Part shown: in pieces, positions 25,290 to 35,420 of the stretch | Layout of the letters: the number at the start of each line of letters is the position of its first letter | Numbering within the stretch: position 1 is the first letter of the stretch | From: an uncultured beta proteobacterium | GTDB lineage: Bacteria > Pseudomonadota > Gammaproteobacteria > Burkholderiales > SG8-39 | Reading direction: 5' to 3' | DNA: 64,000 nucleotides | NCBI GenBank assembly: GCA_903859155.1 | Contig: CAIOLO010000165.1 | Coordinates: forward strand, 1 to 64,000 | Translations under genes and position numbers: made by a program | Notes under the pieces: model-generated | The model's input: the letters and a program-made list of their open reading frames with translations, nothing else | Told to the model about the DNA's origin: nothing | Database searches by the model: none

Positions 25290-26824
25290 ACGCGGCCCCA
25301 TTGTCGGGGGTTCTGGCTTCCCGCTCGCGCCGCGCCATGCTCGCCGCGACCGCGGGCGCCTGCGCGGCGGCCGGATTCTCGCCCTTTGGGCTGCCGTGGC
25401 TTACCGGATTGTGTTTGACGGTACTGGTGATCATCTGGCTGCGCACCCCGAACCCCAGGGAAGCGGCCCTGTACGGGTTTCTCTTTGGCGCCGGCCTTTT
25501 CGGCGCAGGTGCCTCCTGGGTGTACGTGAGCCTGCACCAATTCGGCATGATGCCGGCACCGCTGGCGGGTGCGGCGACCGCGCTCTTCTGCGCCTATCTC
25601 GCCCTGTTCCCGGCGCTGGCAGGATCGCTCCAGGCGCGCATGGAAGCGCCCCCCGGCGTTCAGGCGATCCTCCTGGTGCCGGCTCTTTGGGTCCTCACCG
25701 AGTGGATGCGCGGCTGGCTGCTGACCGGCTTTCCCTGGCTGGCGATGGGTTACTCGCAGATCGACTCGCCCCTGGCCGGCTACGCTCCGGTACTGGGCGT
25801 GTATGGCGTGTCGCTTTTGCTGGCCATTGTCTCGGGTTCGCTCGCCGCCGCCGCCGTGATTGCGTCCCTGCCCGGGCGTCTCGCCCTTGTGGCAATCGCC
25901 GTCTCGTTGATCGCTGGCGGGGCACTGCTGCGCGATGTCGAATGGGTTCACGCCTCGGGGGCGCCGGTTGCGGTCGCGTTGGTTCAGGGGAATATCCCGC
26001 AAAGCATGAAATTCGAGCCGGCTCAATACGCCGCGACGCTGGCCACCTACAAGCGCCTGGTCGAATCCAGCAACGCGAGGCTCATCGTCCTGCCTGAAAC
26101 CGCGGTGCCGCGCTTCCTCGACCAGGTCGACCCGGCCTACCTGGATGGCCTTGCCGGATTTGCCCGGCAGCGCCAGGCAGACATACTGCTGGGAGCACCC
26201 TATCGCAATGCCAGCGGCGATTACTTCAACGGCGTGGCCAGCCTGGGACTGAGCGAGCTGCAGTTCTATGCCAAGTCGCACCTGGTTCCACTGGGCGAGT
26301 TCGTGCCGCCGGAATTCAAATGGATACTGGGCACGCTGCACATCCCGCTATCGGACTTTTCCATGGGAACCGATCCCAGGCCGATGCGCGCCGCCGGGGT
26401 ACCCATCGGCATCACCGTCTGCTACGAAGATGCTTTTGGCGAGGAGCTGATCGCACAACTGCCAGAAGCAGCGCTGCTCGCCAATCTTTCCAATGTCGCC
26501 TGGTTCGGAGATTCGCTGGCTCCCGGGCAACACCTGCAGATCTCGCGCATGCGCGCCATTGAAACCGGCCGACCCATGCTGCGCGCGACCAATACCGGCG
26601 TGACTGCCATCATCGACCAACGCGGCAGCGTGCTCGCGCAACTGCCGCAGTTCACCGAAGGCGTGTTGCATGCGACGGCGCAACCCCAGGTTGGCATCAC
26701 GCCCTATGTAAGGGTCGGAAACAGCGCGGTCCTCGCGGCATGCCTGCTGTCGCTGCTGCTGGCATTGGTTTATGCCTTGCGACAACGCCATTTCGCCCGC
26801 AAAAGACCGACTCTGACCGCCTGA
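25286..26824 (+). CDS. lnt: Apolipoprotein N-acyltransferase
   Basis: Lnt adds the third acyl chain to lipoproteins at the periplasmic face of the inner membrane. The 512-residue protein has about six N-terminal membrane helices (25-210), a nitrilase-like domain and a final helix near 475-495. The Glu-Lys-Cys triad is visible in [20 protein letters not shown] and [26 protein letters not shown] and RATNTG are also conserved. The start is a TTG overlapping the corC stop (TTGA), so expression depends on coupling. Confidence 0.95.
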   Translation: MNAAPLSGVLASRSRRAMLAATAGACAAAGFSPFGLPWLTGLCLTVLVIIWLRTPNPREAALYGFLFGAGLFGAGASWVYVSLHQFGMMPAPLAGAATALFCAYLALFPALAGSLQARMEAPPGVQAILLVPALWVLTEWMRGWLLTGFPWLAMGYSQIDSPLAGYAPVLGVYGVSLLLAIVSGSLAAAAVIASLPGRLALVAIAVSLIAGGALLRDVEWVHASGAPVAVALVQGNIPQSMKFEPAQYAATLATYKRLVESSNARLIVLPETAVPRFLDQVDPAYLDGLAGFARQRQADILLGAPYRNASGDYFNGVASLGLSELQFYAKSHLVPLGEFVPPEFKWILGTLHIPLSDFSMGTDPRPMRAAGVPIGITVCYEDAFGEELIAQLPEAALLANLSNVAWFGDSLAPGQHLQISRMRAIETGRPMLRATNTGVTAIIDQRGSVLAQLPQFTEGVLHATAQPQVGITPYVRVGNSAVLAACLLSLLLALVYALRQRHFARKRPTLTA

Positions 26825-26882
26825 GTTGCTGCAAATGCCGGTAAAATCGCGTCGGTGTTCATCATCGTCTGCAGCTCGCCCC

Positions 26883-27824
26883 ATGTCCACGTTTCAGGAT
26901 CTCATTCTGTGTCTGCAGCAATTCTGGGCCGCGCAGGGCTGCGCGCTGCTTCAGCCCTATGATCTGGAGGTCGGCGCCGGCACCTCGCACACGGCCACCT
27001 TCCTGCGTGCCATCGGACCGGAGCCGTGGCGCGCGGCCTATGTGCAGCCTTCGCGCCGCCCAAAGGACGGTCGCTATGGCGACAACCCCAACCGCATGCA
27101 GCATTACTACCAGTTTCAGGTGGTGCTCAAGCCCTCGCCGCCGGAGATTCTCGATCTTTACCTTGGATCGCTGCGGGCCATCGGCATTGACCCGAAAGAG
27201 CACGATGTGCGCTTTGTCGAGGACGACTGGGAAAATCCCACGCTGGGCGCCTGGGGCCTGGGCTGGGAGGTCTGGCTGGACGGCATGGAGATCACCCAGT
27301 TCACCTATTTTCAGCAGGTAGGCGGGCTGGACTGCAAGCCGATAATGGGCGAGATCACTTACGGCCTGGAACGGCTGGCGATGTATCTGCAAGGCGTCGA
27401 AAACGTTTTCGATCTGGTGTGGACACCCGGGCTCAAGTACCGCGATGTCTACCACCAGAACGAGGTGGAGCAATCGACTTACAACTTTGAACAATCGGAT
27501 GCCGAGATGCTGTTCCGCCATTTTGGCGATCACGAAAGCGACGCCAGGCGCCTCATGGAGGCGCGCCTGGCTCTGCCCGCCTATGAAAAAGTGCTCAAGG
27601 CCGCCCACACTTTCAATCTGCTGGATGCGCGCGGCGCCATTTCCGTCACCGAACGCGCAGCCTACATCGGGCGCATCCGCAATCTGGCGCGCAGCGTGTC
27701 CCAGGCCTATTTCGATTCCCGGATCCGCAGCGGCTTTCCCTTGTGCGCGCCGGACCAGTTACACAAGCTCGGCATCGATCTTGAGGCCCTGCGCGCGGGC
27801 TTGCAGGAGCGCGAAGCCGCATGA
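26883..27824 (+). CDS. glyQ: Glycyl-tRNA synthetase alpha subunit
   Basis: Catalytic subunit of the bacterial alpha2beta2 glycyl-tRNA synthetase. From ATG 26883 it has 313 residues beginning [20 protein letters not shown]. Typical motifs are [73 protein letters not shown] and [14 protein letters not shown]. The next gene, glyS, overlaps its stop. Confidence 0.97.
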   Translation: MSTFQDLILCLQQFWAAQGCALLQPYDLEVGAGTSHTATFLRAIGPEPWRAAYVQPSRRPKDGRYGDNPNRMQHYYQFQVVLKPSPPEILDLYLGSLRAIGIDPKEHDVRFVEDDWENPTLGAWGLGWEVWLDGMEITQFTYFQQVGGLDCKPIMGEITYGLERLAMYLQGVENVFDLVWTPGLKYRDVYHQNEVEQSTYNFEQSDAEMLFRHFGDHESDARRLMEARLALPAYEKVLKAAHTFNLLDARGAISVTERAAYIGRIRNLARSVSQAYFDSRIRSGFPLCAPDQLHKLGIDLEALRAGLQEREAA

Positions 27825-29923
27825 ACGCGAGCCTCCTGGTAGAGCTTTTCACCGAAGAGTTGCCCCCCAAGGCACTGCGGCAACTGGGCGAGCGCTTCGG
27901 CCAGGGGCTGCTCGACTATCTGGTGCGGATCAAGCTGAAAGAACTCGACACCGGAGACATGCGCGTGTTCGCCACGCCGCGGCGCCTTGCCGCGCTGATC
28001 AGTGAGGTGCGCCCGCGCGCGGCGGACCGAACCGAAGAGAAAAAGCTGATGCCCGCCAAGGTCGCCTTTGGCGCCGATGGAAGCCCGAGCGCGGCCCTGG
28101 GCAAACGCCTGGAGAAAGAAGCTGCAACCCTGGACCAGATCGAGCGCAAAGTGGAGGGCGGCGCCGAATTTGTTTATCTGAAGCAGATGATCCCCGGCGT
28201 GACACTGGCCGCCGGATTGCAGCTCGCTTTGCAGGATGCGCTCGAAAAGCTGCCCATTCCGAAGTTGATGACTTACCAGCTTGCCGACGGGATGAGCAGC
28301 GTCCGCTTCGTGCGCCCGGCCCATGGACTGATTGCCCTGCACGGCCCAGCAATCATCGAAGTATCGACTCTGGGCCTGCAGGCCGGACGAATGACTCAAG
28401 GCCATCGCTTCCAGGGCGTCAAGGACATCGAGGTGGCGTCCGCGGACGCTTACGAAGAGGCGCTTGCGGCGCACGGCATGATCATCGCGTCCTTCGATGC
28501 GCGCCGCGCCGAGATCGAAAGCCAGTTACGTGCGCGCGCCGCGCAACTGGGGGCGTCGCTCGGACCGGAGGACGCCGTCGCGCCGCTGCTGGACGAGGTT
28601 ACCGCGCTGGTCGAGTATCCGAGCGTGTATGCCGGCCAATTCGATTCCGAGTTTCTGTCGGTTCCCCAGGAATGCCTGGTGCTCACCATGCGCACCAATC
28701 AGAAATATTTCCCGCTTTTCGATTCCGCCGGAAAGCTTGTCAACCGCTTTCTCATCGTCAGCAACATGCGCCTTGCCGATCCTCGCAACATTGTCGAGGG
28801 CAATCAGCGCGTGGTGCGGCCGCGCCTTGCCGACGCGCGCTTTTTCTTCGATACCGACCGCAAGGTCCGTCTTGAAACCCGCGTACCGCAGCTGGCGAAG
28901 ATTGTGTTCCACAACAAACTGGGAACGCAACTCGAGCGCACCGAGCGGGTGCAATTGCTGGCGGGCCAGGTGGCGCGCGCCATCGGCGCCGACGCTGCGC
29001 TGTCAGAGCGCGCCGCATGGCTTGCCAAGGCGGACCTGGTGACCAACATGGTCGGCGAGTTTCCCGAACTGCAGGGAATCATGGGCCGCTACTACGCGAC
29101 CGGCGACGGCGAGGATCCGCGCGTGGCGACGGCCATCGAGCAGCATTATCAGCCGCGCTTTGCCGGCGACGCGCTGCCGCGCGACGCGGTTGCGCTAGCC
29201 GTTGCGCTGGCCGACAAACTGGAAACGCTGGCGGGCATGTTCGGCATCGGCCAGCAGCCAAGCGGCGACAGGGATCCCTATGCACTGCGCCGCCACGCCC
29301 TGGGCGTGCTACGCATGCTGGTCGAGGGCGGCATCAATGTGTCGCTCATCGAACTTGTCAGAAGCGCATTTTCAGTGTTTCCCCCGGGAATGCTCTCCGA
29401 TGCTCAGGCCGATCTCGAGAGTTTTGTGCATGAGCGCCTGCGCGGCTACCTGCGCGATGCCGGCTATACCGCCAACGAGGTTGAGTCGGTGTTGTGCATG
29501 AAACCCGCCCTGCTGGCCGAGGTTCCCCGCCAACTCGCCGCGGTCCGCGCTTTCTCCGCCTTGCCCGAAGCGGCAAGCCTGTCCGCCGCCAACAAGCGCG
29601 TCGCCAATATCCTCAGGCAGGCCGAGGCCAAGGGGGAGTCATTCAATCAGGCGGACGCCGCCGCGATGAACGAAACAGCCGAACGCGGGCTTTTCGACGC
29701 CCTCGCCGAAGCCTCGCGCCTGGCAAGGCCGCTGTTCCAGCGCGGAGACTACACGGCATACCTGAAGACTTTTGCGGTTCTGCGCGTTCCGGTGGATGCG
29801 TTTTTCGAATCCGTCATGGTGATGGTGGACGATGCCGCGGTACGCAAGAACCGCCTTGCGCTGCTGCGAGACCTGCGCGACGAGATGAATCGTGTCGCCG
29901 ATATTGCCAAGCTGGCCGCATGA
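27821..29923 (+). CDS. glyS: Glycyl-tRNA synthetase beta subunit
   Basis: The 700-residue beta subunit, needed for tRNA binding. It starts [19 protein letters not shown], continues with the HD-like region ([30 protein letters not shown]) and ends with the anticodon-binding DALR-like domain ([22 protein letters not shown]). The start overlaps the glyQ stop (ATGA) and the stop overlaps the gmhB start, so glyQ-glyS-gmhB is one coupled unit. Confidence 0.97.
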   Translation: MNASLLVELFTEELPPKALRQLGERFGQGLLDYLVRIKLKELDTGDMRVFATPRRLAALISEVRPRAADRTEEKKLMPAKVAFGADGSPSAALGKRLEKEAATLDQIERKVEGGAEFVYLKQMIPGVTLAAGLQLALQDALEKLPIPKLMTYQLADGMSSVRFVRPAHGLIALHGPAIIEVSTLGLQAGRMTQGHRFQGVKDIEVASADAYEEALAAHGMIIASFDARRAEIESQLRARAAQLGASLGPEDAVAPLLDEVTALVEYPSVYAGQFDSEFLSVPQECLVLTMRTNQKYFPLFDSAGKLVNRFLIVSNMRLADPRNIVEGNQRVVRPRLADARFFFDTDRKVRLETRVPQLAKIVFHNKLGTQLERTERVQLLAGQVARAIGADAALSERAAWLAKADLVTNMVGEFPELQGIMGRYYATGDGEDPRVATAIEQHYQPRFAGDALPRDAVALAVALADKLETLAGMFGIGQQPSGDRDPYALRRHALGVLRMLVEGGINVSLIELVRSAFSVFPPGMLSDAQADLESFVHERLRGYLRDAGYTANEVESVLCMKPALLAEVPRQLAAVRAFSALPEAASLSAANKRVANILRQAEAKGESFNQADAAAMNETAERGLFDALAEASRLARPLFQRGDYTAYLKTFAVLRVPVDAFFESVMVMVDDAAVRKNRLALLRDLRDEMNRVADIAKLAA

Positions 29924-30453
29924 AGCTGCTGATACTCGATCGCGACGGGGTGATCAATTTTGACAGCGATCATTACATCAAGAACGCCGATGAATGGCGT
30001 CCCGTGCCCGGCAGTCTGGATGCCATCGCGCGCCTTACCCAGGCAGGCTGGCGCATCGCCGTGGCCACCAATCAGTCGGGAATCGCGCGTGGATTATTCG
30101 ACATGGAAGCCCTCAATGCCATGCATGCAAAGATGCACAAGGTCGTCACCCAGGCCGGCGGCCGCATTGACGCGGTGTTTTACTGTCCTGACAGCGCCGA
30201 TTCCGATTCAACCTGCCGCAAACCCAATCCGGGCATGTTGCTTGCCATAGCCGAGCGCTTCAATATACCGCTGCAGGGCATTCCTGCGGTCGGCGACAGC
30301 CTCAAGGATCTTCAAGCTGCGCACGCCGTGGGGGCGCAGCCCTATCTGGTGCTTACCGGCAAAGGCAGGAAGACCCGCAAACATGGCGGACTCCCGGATG
30401 GGACGATGATTTTTCCGGACCTTGCCGCGGTGGCCCAGGCGCTGGTTCAATAG
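29920..30453 (+). CDS. gmhB: D-glycero-D-manno-heptose-1,7-bisphosphate 7-phosphatase
   Basis: A 177-residue HAD phosphatase of LPS heptose synthesis, with nucleophile Asp7 and Asp9 in ILDRDGVIN, ATNQSGIARGLF and the GDSLKDLQAA motif. The structural zinc site usually reads CxH...CxCRKP; here Cys89 and Cys99 remain, but Asp91 stands where His is expected and Ser97 where Cys is expected. The loop (CPDSADSDSTCRKPNPGM) is therefore a degenerate zinc site. Context with glyQS and plsC supports the GmhB role. Start chosen at the ATG overlapping the glyS stop. Confidence 0.9.
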   Translation: MKLLILDRDGVINFDSDHYIKNADEWRPVPGSLDAIARLTQAGWRIAVATNQSGIARGLFDMEALNAMHAKMHKVVTQAGGRIDAVFYCPDSADSDSTCRKPNPGMLLAIAERFNIPLQGIPAVGDSLKDLQAAHAVGAQPYLVLTGKGRKTRKHGGLPDGTMIFPDLAAVAQALVQ

Positions 30454-30522
30454 GCGGCATATGCCTCTTCCGCCACTGCGCATCGTCCATTTACCGTAGC
30501 CGCCAGGGATTGCGATCCTCGA

Positions 30523-31263
30523 TTGCGTACCTATACAGACCGCGAACTGCCCAATTTTCTGCGCTCGGTGATTTTCGCGCTCGCACTGGTACTGCTGACC
30601 CCGCCTTTTTCGATCCTCGCCCTGATAACGGTGCTGCTGCCTCGCCAGGCGCGCTGGCGCGTCATCTCGGGGTGGTCGTACTGCGTCATGGGACTAGCGC
30701 GCGTGCTGCTGGGCCTCACCTACCGCGTCGAAGGCCTGGAGCATCTTCCCGGCTCCCCGGCGGTTATTCTGTCCAAGCACCAATCGGCCTGGGAAACCAT
30801 AGCGTTTCAGCAAATTTTCCCGCCGCACGTGCATGTCCTCAAGAAAGAGTTGCTGTGGATTCCCTTTTTCGGCTGGGGCCTGGCACTCATGAGCCCCATT
30901 GCGATTAATCGCGGCAAGGGAATGCGTTCATTGCGCCAAATGGCCGAGCAGGGTGCGACACGCCTGGCGCAGGGTTTCTGGATCCTGGTCTTCCCGGAGG
31001 GCACCCGCGTGCCCCCGGGCACCAAGGGTACCTATCGCATTGGCGGGGCCTGGCTCGCGGTTCGCACCGGCGCACCGGTGGTGCCCGTGGCGCATAACGC
31101 GGGGCTCTATTGGGGACGCAATGCGTTTACCAAGCGCCCGGGCGAGATCCGGGTGGTAATCGGCGAGGCGATCGACAGCGATGGCCAGACTCCCGAGATG
31201 CTGAACGCCAAAGTAGAAGCCTGGATCGAGGCGCAGTCGAAATATTTGTGTCCTGCCGCTTGA
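30523..31263 (+). CDS. plsC: 1-acyl-sn-glycerol-3-phosphate acyltransferase
   Basis: PlsC makes phosphatidic acid from lysophosphatidic acid at the inner membrane. The 246-residue protein has one or two N-terminal hydrophobic segments (about 14-65), then SKHQSAWET, FPEGTRVPPGT and APVVPVAHNAG. The catalytic HX4D motif reads HX4E here (H-QSAW-E), a variant I associate with the betaproteobacterial branch. The start is TTG 30523; no nearby ATG is in frame. Confidence 0.92.
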   Translation: MRTYTDRELPNFLRSVIFALALVLLTPPFSILALITVLLPRQARWRVISGWSYCVMGLARVLLGLTYRVEGLEHLPGSPAVILSKHQSAWETIAFQQIFPPHVHVLKKELLWIPFFGWGLALMSPIAINRGKGMRSLRQMAEQGATRLAQGFWILVFPEGTRVPPGTKGTYRIGGAWLAVRTGAPVVPVAHNAGLYWGRNAFTKRPGEIRVVIGEAIDSDGQTPEMLNAKVEAWIEAQSKYLCPAA

Positions 31264-31276
31264 GTTTTCGCAACCC

Positions 31277-32047
31277 ATGATCCAGTTGCCCCTGCAATTC
31301 GATTTGCCCCGGACTTTTGTACCGCCGCTTCGCGGCATGGCGCGCCAGATCGCGCTTGCCAGCGGCCTGCTGTGCTACGGTTTTGTCCGTGCCCGGCGCC
31401 GCAGCCTGAGCATCATCGTGGGTCGACAGGGCGTGGAAGTACGCGCGCCGCGCTGGATTTCCCGCTCGGAAGTAGAAGCATTCATTCGCGAAAAAGAATC
31501 TTGGATACAGCGCCGCATGAACGACTGTCGGCGTGAAGCCAGGCCGTTCTCATGGAGTGAAGGCGAATGCCTGCCTCTGTTTGGCAGGCCGGTGCACCTG
31601 GCCGTGCCGCGCCTGCCCTGCACGGCCGGGGCACGCAGGGTCCTGCATGAAGAGGGCCGCCTGGTTGTGCACCTGCATGCGGGCGACGACACCGAACAGT
31701 TGCGTGTCACGGTGCTCGCATGGCTTCGCGCGGCTGCGCTGGCGCTGTTTCAAAAGCGTGTCGACCACTATTCCCGCAGGCTTGACGTAGCGTCGCCCGC
31801 GGTGCGGCTATCCAATGCCCGCACCCGCTGGGGAAGCTGTCACGCTTCTGGCCGGGTATTGCTCAACTGGCGCCTGGTACACATGCCCGAGCGCCTTATT
31901 GACTACGTCGTGGCCCACGAGATCGCGCATCTTCTGGAGATGAACCATTCACCACGCTTCTGGTCGCTGGTTGAAGGCGTCTACCCGGATTGTCGCGCGG
32001 CGCGCCGCGAACTCAATGAACTGGAAAAACAACTCCCCGAACTGTAA
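31277..32047 (+). CDS. YgjP-like zinc metallopeptidase-fold protein
   Basis: A 256-residue cytoplasmic protein of the DUF45/YgjP family. The zinc motif HEIAHLLEMNHSPRFW (HExxH with a further His) and the preceding NARTRWGSCHASGRVLLNWRLVHMP are diagnostic. Family members resemble WSS1/SprT-type proteases, but for most no substrate is known. It follows plsC by 13 bases and probably shares its transcript. Confidence 0.88.
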   Translation: MIQLPLQFDLPRTFVPPLRGMARQIALASGLLCYGFVRARRRSLSIIVGRQGVEVRAPRWISRSEVEAFIREKESWIQRRMNDCRREARPFSWSEGECLPLFGRPVHLAVPRLPCTAGARRVLHEEGRLVVHLHAGDDTEQLRVTVLAWLRAAALALFQKRVDHYSRRLDVASPAVRLSNARTRWGSCHASGRVLLNWRLVHMPERLIDYVVAHEIAHLLEMNHSPRFWSLVEGVYPDCRAARRELNELEKQLPEL

Positions 32048-32182
32048 GGGAGAACCGAACCAGGGCGCACCACTTGGCTTCAATGAGCCTTTTTCATACT
32101 CCCAGCTTGAGCTGGAGCAGCGCACGAAACCTGCGAGAATTACCGAATGTGCGCAGGCTCACTGCAATCACCGGAGGTCAAC

Positions 32183-32572
32183 ATGAGAATTCTTCACACC
32201 ATGCTGCGAGTGGGCGACCTGGAGCGCTCGCTCAAGTTCTATACCGAAGTGCTGAAAATGAAACTCCTGCGCAAGCGGGATTTTCCGGAGGGCAAGTTCA
32301 CCCTGGCATTCGTCGGTTATGGCGACGAGGCGAGTTCGGCAGTGATTGAACTGACCTATAACTGGGGCATCCAGAAATACGAACCCGGGACTGGTTACGG
32401 CCACATCGCCATTGCCGTGGAGGATGCCTACCAATCCTGTTCGGAAATCAGGCAACTCGGCGGAAATGTCACACGCGAAGCCGGCCCCATGAAAGGCGGC
32501 ACCGTGGTGATCGCGTTCGTCGAGGACCCCGACGGTTACAAAATCGAGCTGATACAGCGCCCCGGCCCCTGA
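32183..32572 (+). CDS. gloA: Lactoylglutathione lyase (glyoxalase I)
   Basis: GloA converts the methylglyoxal-glutathione hemithioacetal to S-lactoylglutathione. The 129-residue protein (ATG 32183, GGAGG ribosome site) has both vicinal-oxygen-chelate modules: [20 protein letters not shown] and [12 protein letters not shown]. Metal ligands are visible as His5, a Glu in VIELTYN, His in GHIAI and Glu in KIELIQ. The His/Glu set is of the nickel-type bacterial enzyme. Confidence 0.95.
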   Translation: MRILHTMLRVGDLERSLKFYTEVLKMKLLRKRDFPEGKFTLAFVGYGDEASSAVIELTYNWGIQKYEPGTGYGHIAIAVEDAYQSCSEIRQLGGNVTREAGPMKGGTVVIAFVEDPDGYKIELIQRPGP

Positions 32573-32656
32573 TCGCAGCCTGAATTCCATCGGCTCTGCC
32601 GGGGTCAGTTCGACCCGGCGCAATGAAAATCAGCGCGTTTCCGCCGGCATCAGATC

Positions 32657-33319
32657 CTAGCGCAACTGACCCTGCACCTTGTACTTCTGGAAGGCGCTGG
32701 GATGACCAAGAAGGGTCTTGGCGAACTCCTCGAGCCAGGCTTCATTGATATCGTCCGAGGGAACGACGAACTCCTCGCTGCCCAGCCGCATCAGGTTCCG
32801 GCTCCCGACCTGCAGCCGCATTTGGTCATGATCGGCGCTGATCTTGATGTCGGTGTTGATGGCCTGGTCGATCATGAATTTCCAACCCGCCACGGTACCG
32901 CGGGGGCTGCGCAACTCCTCTTCCGCAAACTTCACGCCGCTCTGCACGAGGCCATCGCGAACCTTCTGGGCTGACGCAGGCATGTCTCGTTCGAGGCTGA
33001 CCTTGTTGGTGCTGCCCCACTTGATATAGAAGGCAATATGGTCAATGACCTCGAGGTCATTGATCCGCTTTTTGCGATTGTCGATAAAAGAATCGAGGTA
33101 CTGCAGGTTTTTCAATTCGGCCACGCCGGGGACCGGGAAGACCAATGGATTCACGGGCTTCAGTACCGAGAGCTGCTTGAGCAACTCGTGCAGATACAGA
33201 AAAGTCTGCTTCATCTTGGCTTCCACCGCTTTCACGGAAGCGCCCTGCAGGGAAGCCGCAGACAACTGCTGCGACTTGGCCAATTCCGCCTGTTTCTTCA
33301 AATCATCAAGCAGGCCCAT
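32657..33319 (-). CDS. Conserved hypothetical protein
   Basis: A 220-residue soluble protein starting at ATG 33319 (GGAG ribosome site). The first 50 residues (GLLDDLKKQAELAKSQQLSA) look like an amphipathic helix or coiled coil. The rest is a mixed alpha/beta domain with YLHELLKQLSVLKPVNP, IDHIAFYIKWG and SEEFVVPSDDINEAWLEEFAKTLLG. I do not recognise a family with known function. It is convergent with gloA and separated from rsmA by 279 bases, so it is likely a single-gene unit. A 22-base palindrome lies in its coding sequence at 33042-33063. Confidence 0.75.
   Translation of the reverse strand: MGLLDDLKKQAELAKSQQLSAASLQGASVKAVEAKMKQTFLYLHELLKQLSVLKPVNPLVFPVPGVAELKNLQYLDSFIDNRKKRINDLEVIDHIAFYIKWGSTNKVSLERDMPASAQKVRDGLVQSGVKFAEEELRSPRGTVAGWKFMIDQAINTDIKISADHDQMRLQVGSRNLMRLGSEEFVVPSDDINEAWLEEFAKTLLGHPSAFQKYKVQGQLR
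33042..33063. repeat. 22-bp perfect palindrome inside a hypothetical gene
   Basis: The 11-base arm TCAATGACCTC is followed directly by its exact complement GAGGTCATTGA. It encodes part of the INDLEVID segment on the minus strand. It could be chance or a protein-binding site. Confidence 0.6.
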
Positions 33320-33598
33320 GTATTCGATCTCCAAATTTACTCAGGTCCAAGGGGTTACAGCCCCCAACTGATTTCTACATAAATATCCGGCGCGACCAAA
33401 CGGTAGCGGTCGCAACTGCAGTAATTTCCCGCAGTAATCTCCGATTGTGCCAGTGACTGGGGATTTTGTGAATGGGAAGTGAACTTAAGGTTCAGGGGAA
33501 GAACTGAACAAGGCAACAGCAACGGCAATTGCCGGCACTGGCATTGCCCGCAGTATGCGGCAAACGCTCTGCCTCATTTTCCCTGAAGCGGCTATTGC

Positions 33599-34369
33599 TC
33601 AGAGTTTCTCCAGATGCCTGGACAGAGTGACGTAGTCGTTCAGACTCAAGTTTTCGGCCCGTGCCCCCGGATTTACGCCCAGTTCCACGAGCTTTGCTTC
33701 GTTCAGCATTCCTGCAAGCGCATTCCTCAGTGTCTTGCGTCGATGGGAAAAGGCGGCCGTTACCACCCTTTTGAGCAAGCCCGCATCGGCCAACCCGCGC
33801 AAATCGGCCGGGCGCGGTATCAGCCGCACCATCATCGATTCCACCTTGGGCGGCGGGCGAAAAGCGGCTGCCGGCACGAGAAACAGGGGCTGTACTTCAA
33901 ACCAGTACTGCGTCATGACCGACAACCTGCCGTACTGGGGCGTCGAGGGCGTTGCCGCCATACGCTCGACGACCTCCTTTTGCAGCATGAAATGCATGTC
34001 CACAAAACGTTCGGCAAAAGTACAAAGATGGAACATCAGCGCCGTGGATATGTTGTAGGGAAGATTGCCGATCACACGCAGCCCCTCCGGTAGCGCCGAG
34101 AAATCCAGGGCCAGGGCATCGCCCTCGACGAGTAGCAGTTTCTCGCCGCCGAACTTCGCACGCAGGCCCGCGGCGAGATCACGGTCGATCTCTACCGCAT
34201 GCATGCGCGCGACAACCGCAAGCATGCGCGCGGTGAGAACCCCTTCGCCAGGACCGATTTCCACGAACAGTTCATCAGCCCCTGGATCGATCGCGGCGAC
34301 GATCCGGTCGAGGATTGCCGCATCGGCGAGAAAATGCTGTCCGAAGCGCTTGCGCGGAATATGCCGCAT
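33599..34369 (-). CDS. rsmA: 16S rRNA dimethyladenosine transferase
   Basis: RsmA (KsgA) dimethylates A1518 and A1519 of 16S rRNA. The 256-residue protein has KRFGQHFLADAAILDRIV, the SAM loop EIGPGEGVLT, acidic VEIDRD and the catalytic NLPYNIS motif; the C-terminal domain has FRPPPKVESMMVRL and FSHRRKTLRN. It is last in the lptD-surA-pdxA-rsmA unit, a conserved proteobacterial order. Confidence 0.97.
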   Translation of the reverse strand: MRHIPRKRFGQHFLADAAILDRIVAAIDPGADELFVEIGPGEGVLTARMLAVVARMHAVEIDRDLAAGLRAKFGGEKLLLVEGDALALDFSALPEGLRVIGNLPYNISTALMFHLCTFAERFVDMHFMLQKEVVERMAATPSTPQYGRLSVMTQYWFEVQPLFLVPAAAFRPPPKVESMMVRLIPRPADLRGLADAGLLKRVVTAAFSHRRKTLRNALAGMLNEAKLVELGVNPGARAENLSLNDYVTLSRHLEKL

Positions 34370-34382
34370 GCCCGCCCCTGTT

Positions 34383-35384
34383 CTAGCGGCGAGCGTTCCG
34401 GGCCCGGGCTTTCACCATGGTCGCGGCAAGCTGCACCGCCTCCATAAGGCTTCCCGATGCCGCGGTGCCGCTTCCGGCGATGTCCAGCGCGGTGCCGTGG
34501 TCTACCGAGGTGCGGATGAGCGGCAGGCCCAGCGTCACATTGACGCCGGATCCGAAGCTTGCGAACTTCAGCACCGGCAGACCCTGATCGTGATACATCG
34601 CCAATACGCAGTCGGCCCCGCGAAGCCGCTCCGGATTGAACAGGGTATCCGCAGGCAATGGCTCCGACAGGTCCATGCCCTGTGCGCGCAGACGCTCGAG
34701 TACCGGCCGGATGACGTTGATTTCCTCGCACCCCAGATGTCCACCCTCGCCACTGTGAGGATTGAGTCCGGCAACCAGCACACGCGGCGAGTTCATCCCG
34801 AAATCCTCACGAAGTCCGGCAACGAGCACCCGCAAAGTCTGTTCCAGAGACGTTTGCGTAATGGCCCCCGGCACCTCCTGCAACGGCAGGTGGGTCGTCG
34901 CCAGCGCCACCCTCAACCCCCCGCCCACCAGCATCATGACCACATGGACGCCTCCGGCGCGCTCGGCAAGATATTCGGTATGGCCGGTGAACGGGATGCC
35001 CGCGTCATTGATTGCAGCCTTGCTGATGGGCGCCGTAACCATGGCAGCAAACTCGCCGGCAACGCACCCGTCATAAGCACGGTCTATCATTTCCAGAACA
35101 TAGCCGCTGTTGCGCGGGTCGAGTCGCCCGGGTTTACAGGCAACCTTCAGCGGCAAGTCGAGCACTTCCAAAGTGCCCGCCACCGCGGATTGGGCCCGGA
35201 CGTAGGGCTGCAGCAACACCCTCTTGCCAAGGAGTGCGGCCCTCTGTCGCAACAGATCCAGATTGCCGACTGCGACCACGCGCACGCCGCCCACCCCCGC
35301 GGCAAGATCCAGGCAAATGTCCGGGCCAATGCCCGCGGGTTCCCCGGAGGTCACCGCGATTACGCGATTTGCGTCAGTTTCCAT
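34383..35384 (-). CDS. pdxA: 4-hydroxythreonine-4-phosphate dehydrogenase
   Basis: PdxA acts in the DXP-dependent pyridoxal-phosphate pathway. The 333-residue protein has VTSGEPAGIGPDICL, TAPISKAAINDAGIPFTGHTEYLAE (metal His), VLVAGLNPHSGEGGHLGCEE (second metal site) and LAMYHDQGLPVLKFASFG (third). All metal ligands are in place. It lies 13 bases upstream of rsmA and 36 downstream of surA. Confidence 0.96.
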   Translation of the reverse strand: METDANRVIAVTSGEPAGIGPDICLDLAAGVGGVRVVAVGNLDLLRQRAALLGKRVLLQPYVRAQSAVAGTLEVLDLPLKVACKPGRLDPRNSGYVLEMIDRAYDGCVAGEFAAMVTAPISKAAINDAGIPFTGHTEYLAERAGGVHVVMMLVGGGLRVALATTHLPLQEVPGAITQTSLEQTLRVLVAGLREDFGMNSPRVLVAGLNPHSGEGGHLGCEEINVIRPVLERLRAQGMDLSEPLPADTLFNPERLRGADCVLAMYHDQGLPVLKFASFGSGVNVTLGLPLIRTSVDHGTALDIAGSGTAASGSLMEAVQLAATMVKARARNARR

Positions 35385-35420
35385 CGTCGAACGGCGCGCT
35401 CGCCGTTCCGCGGCATGCGC

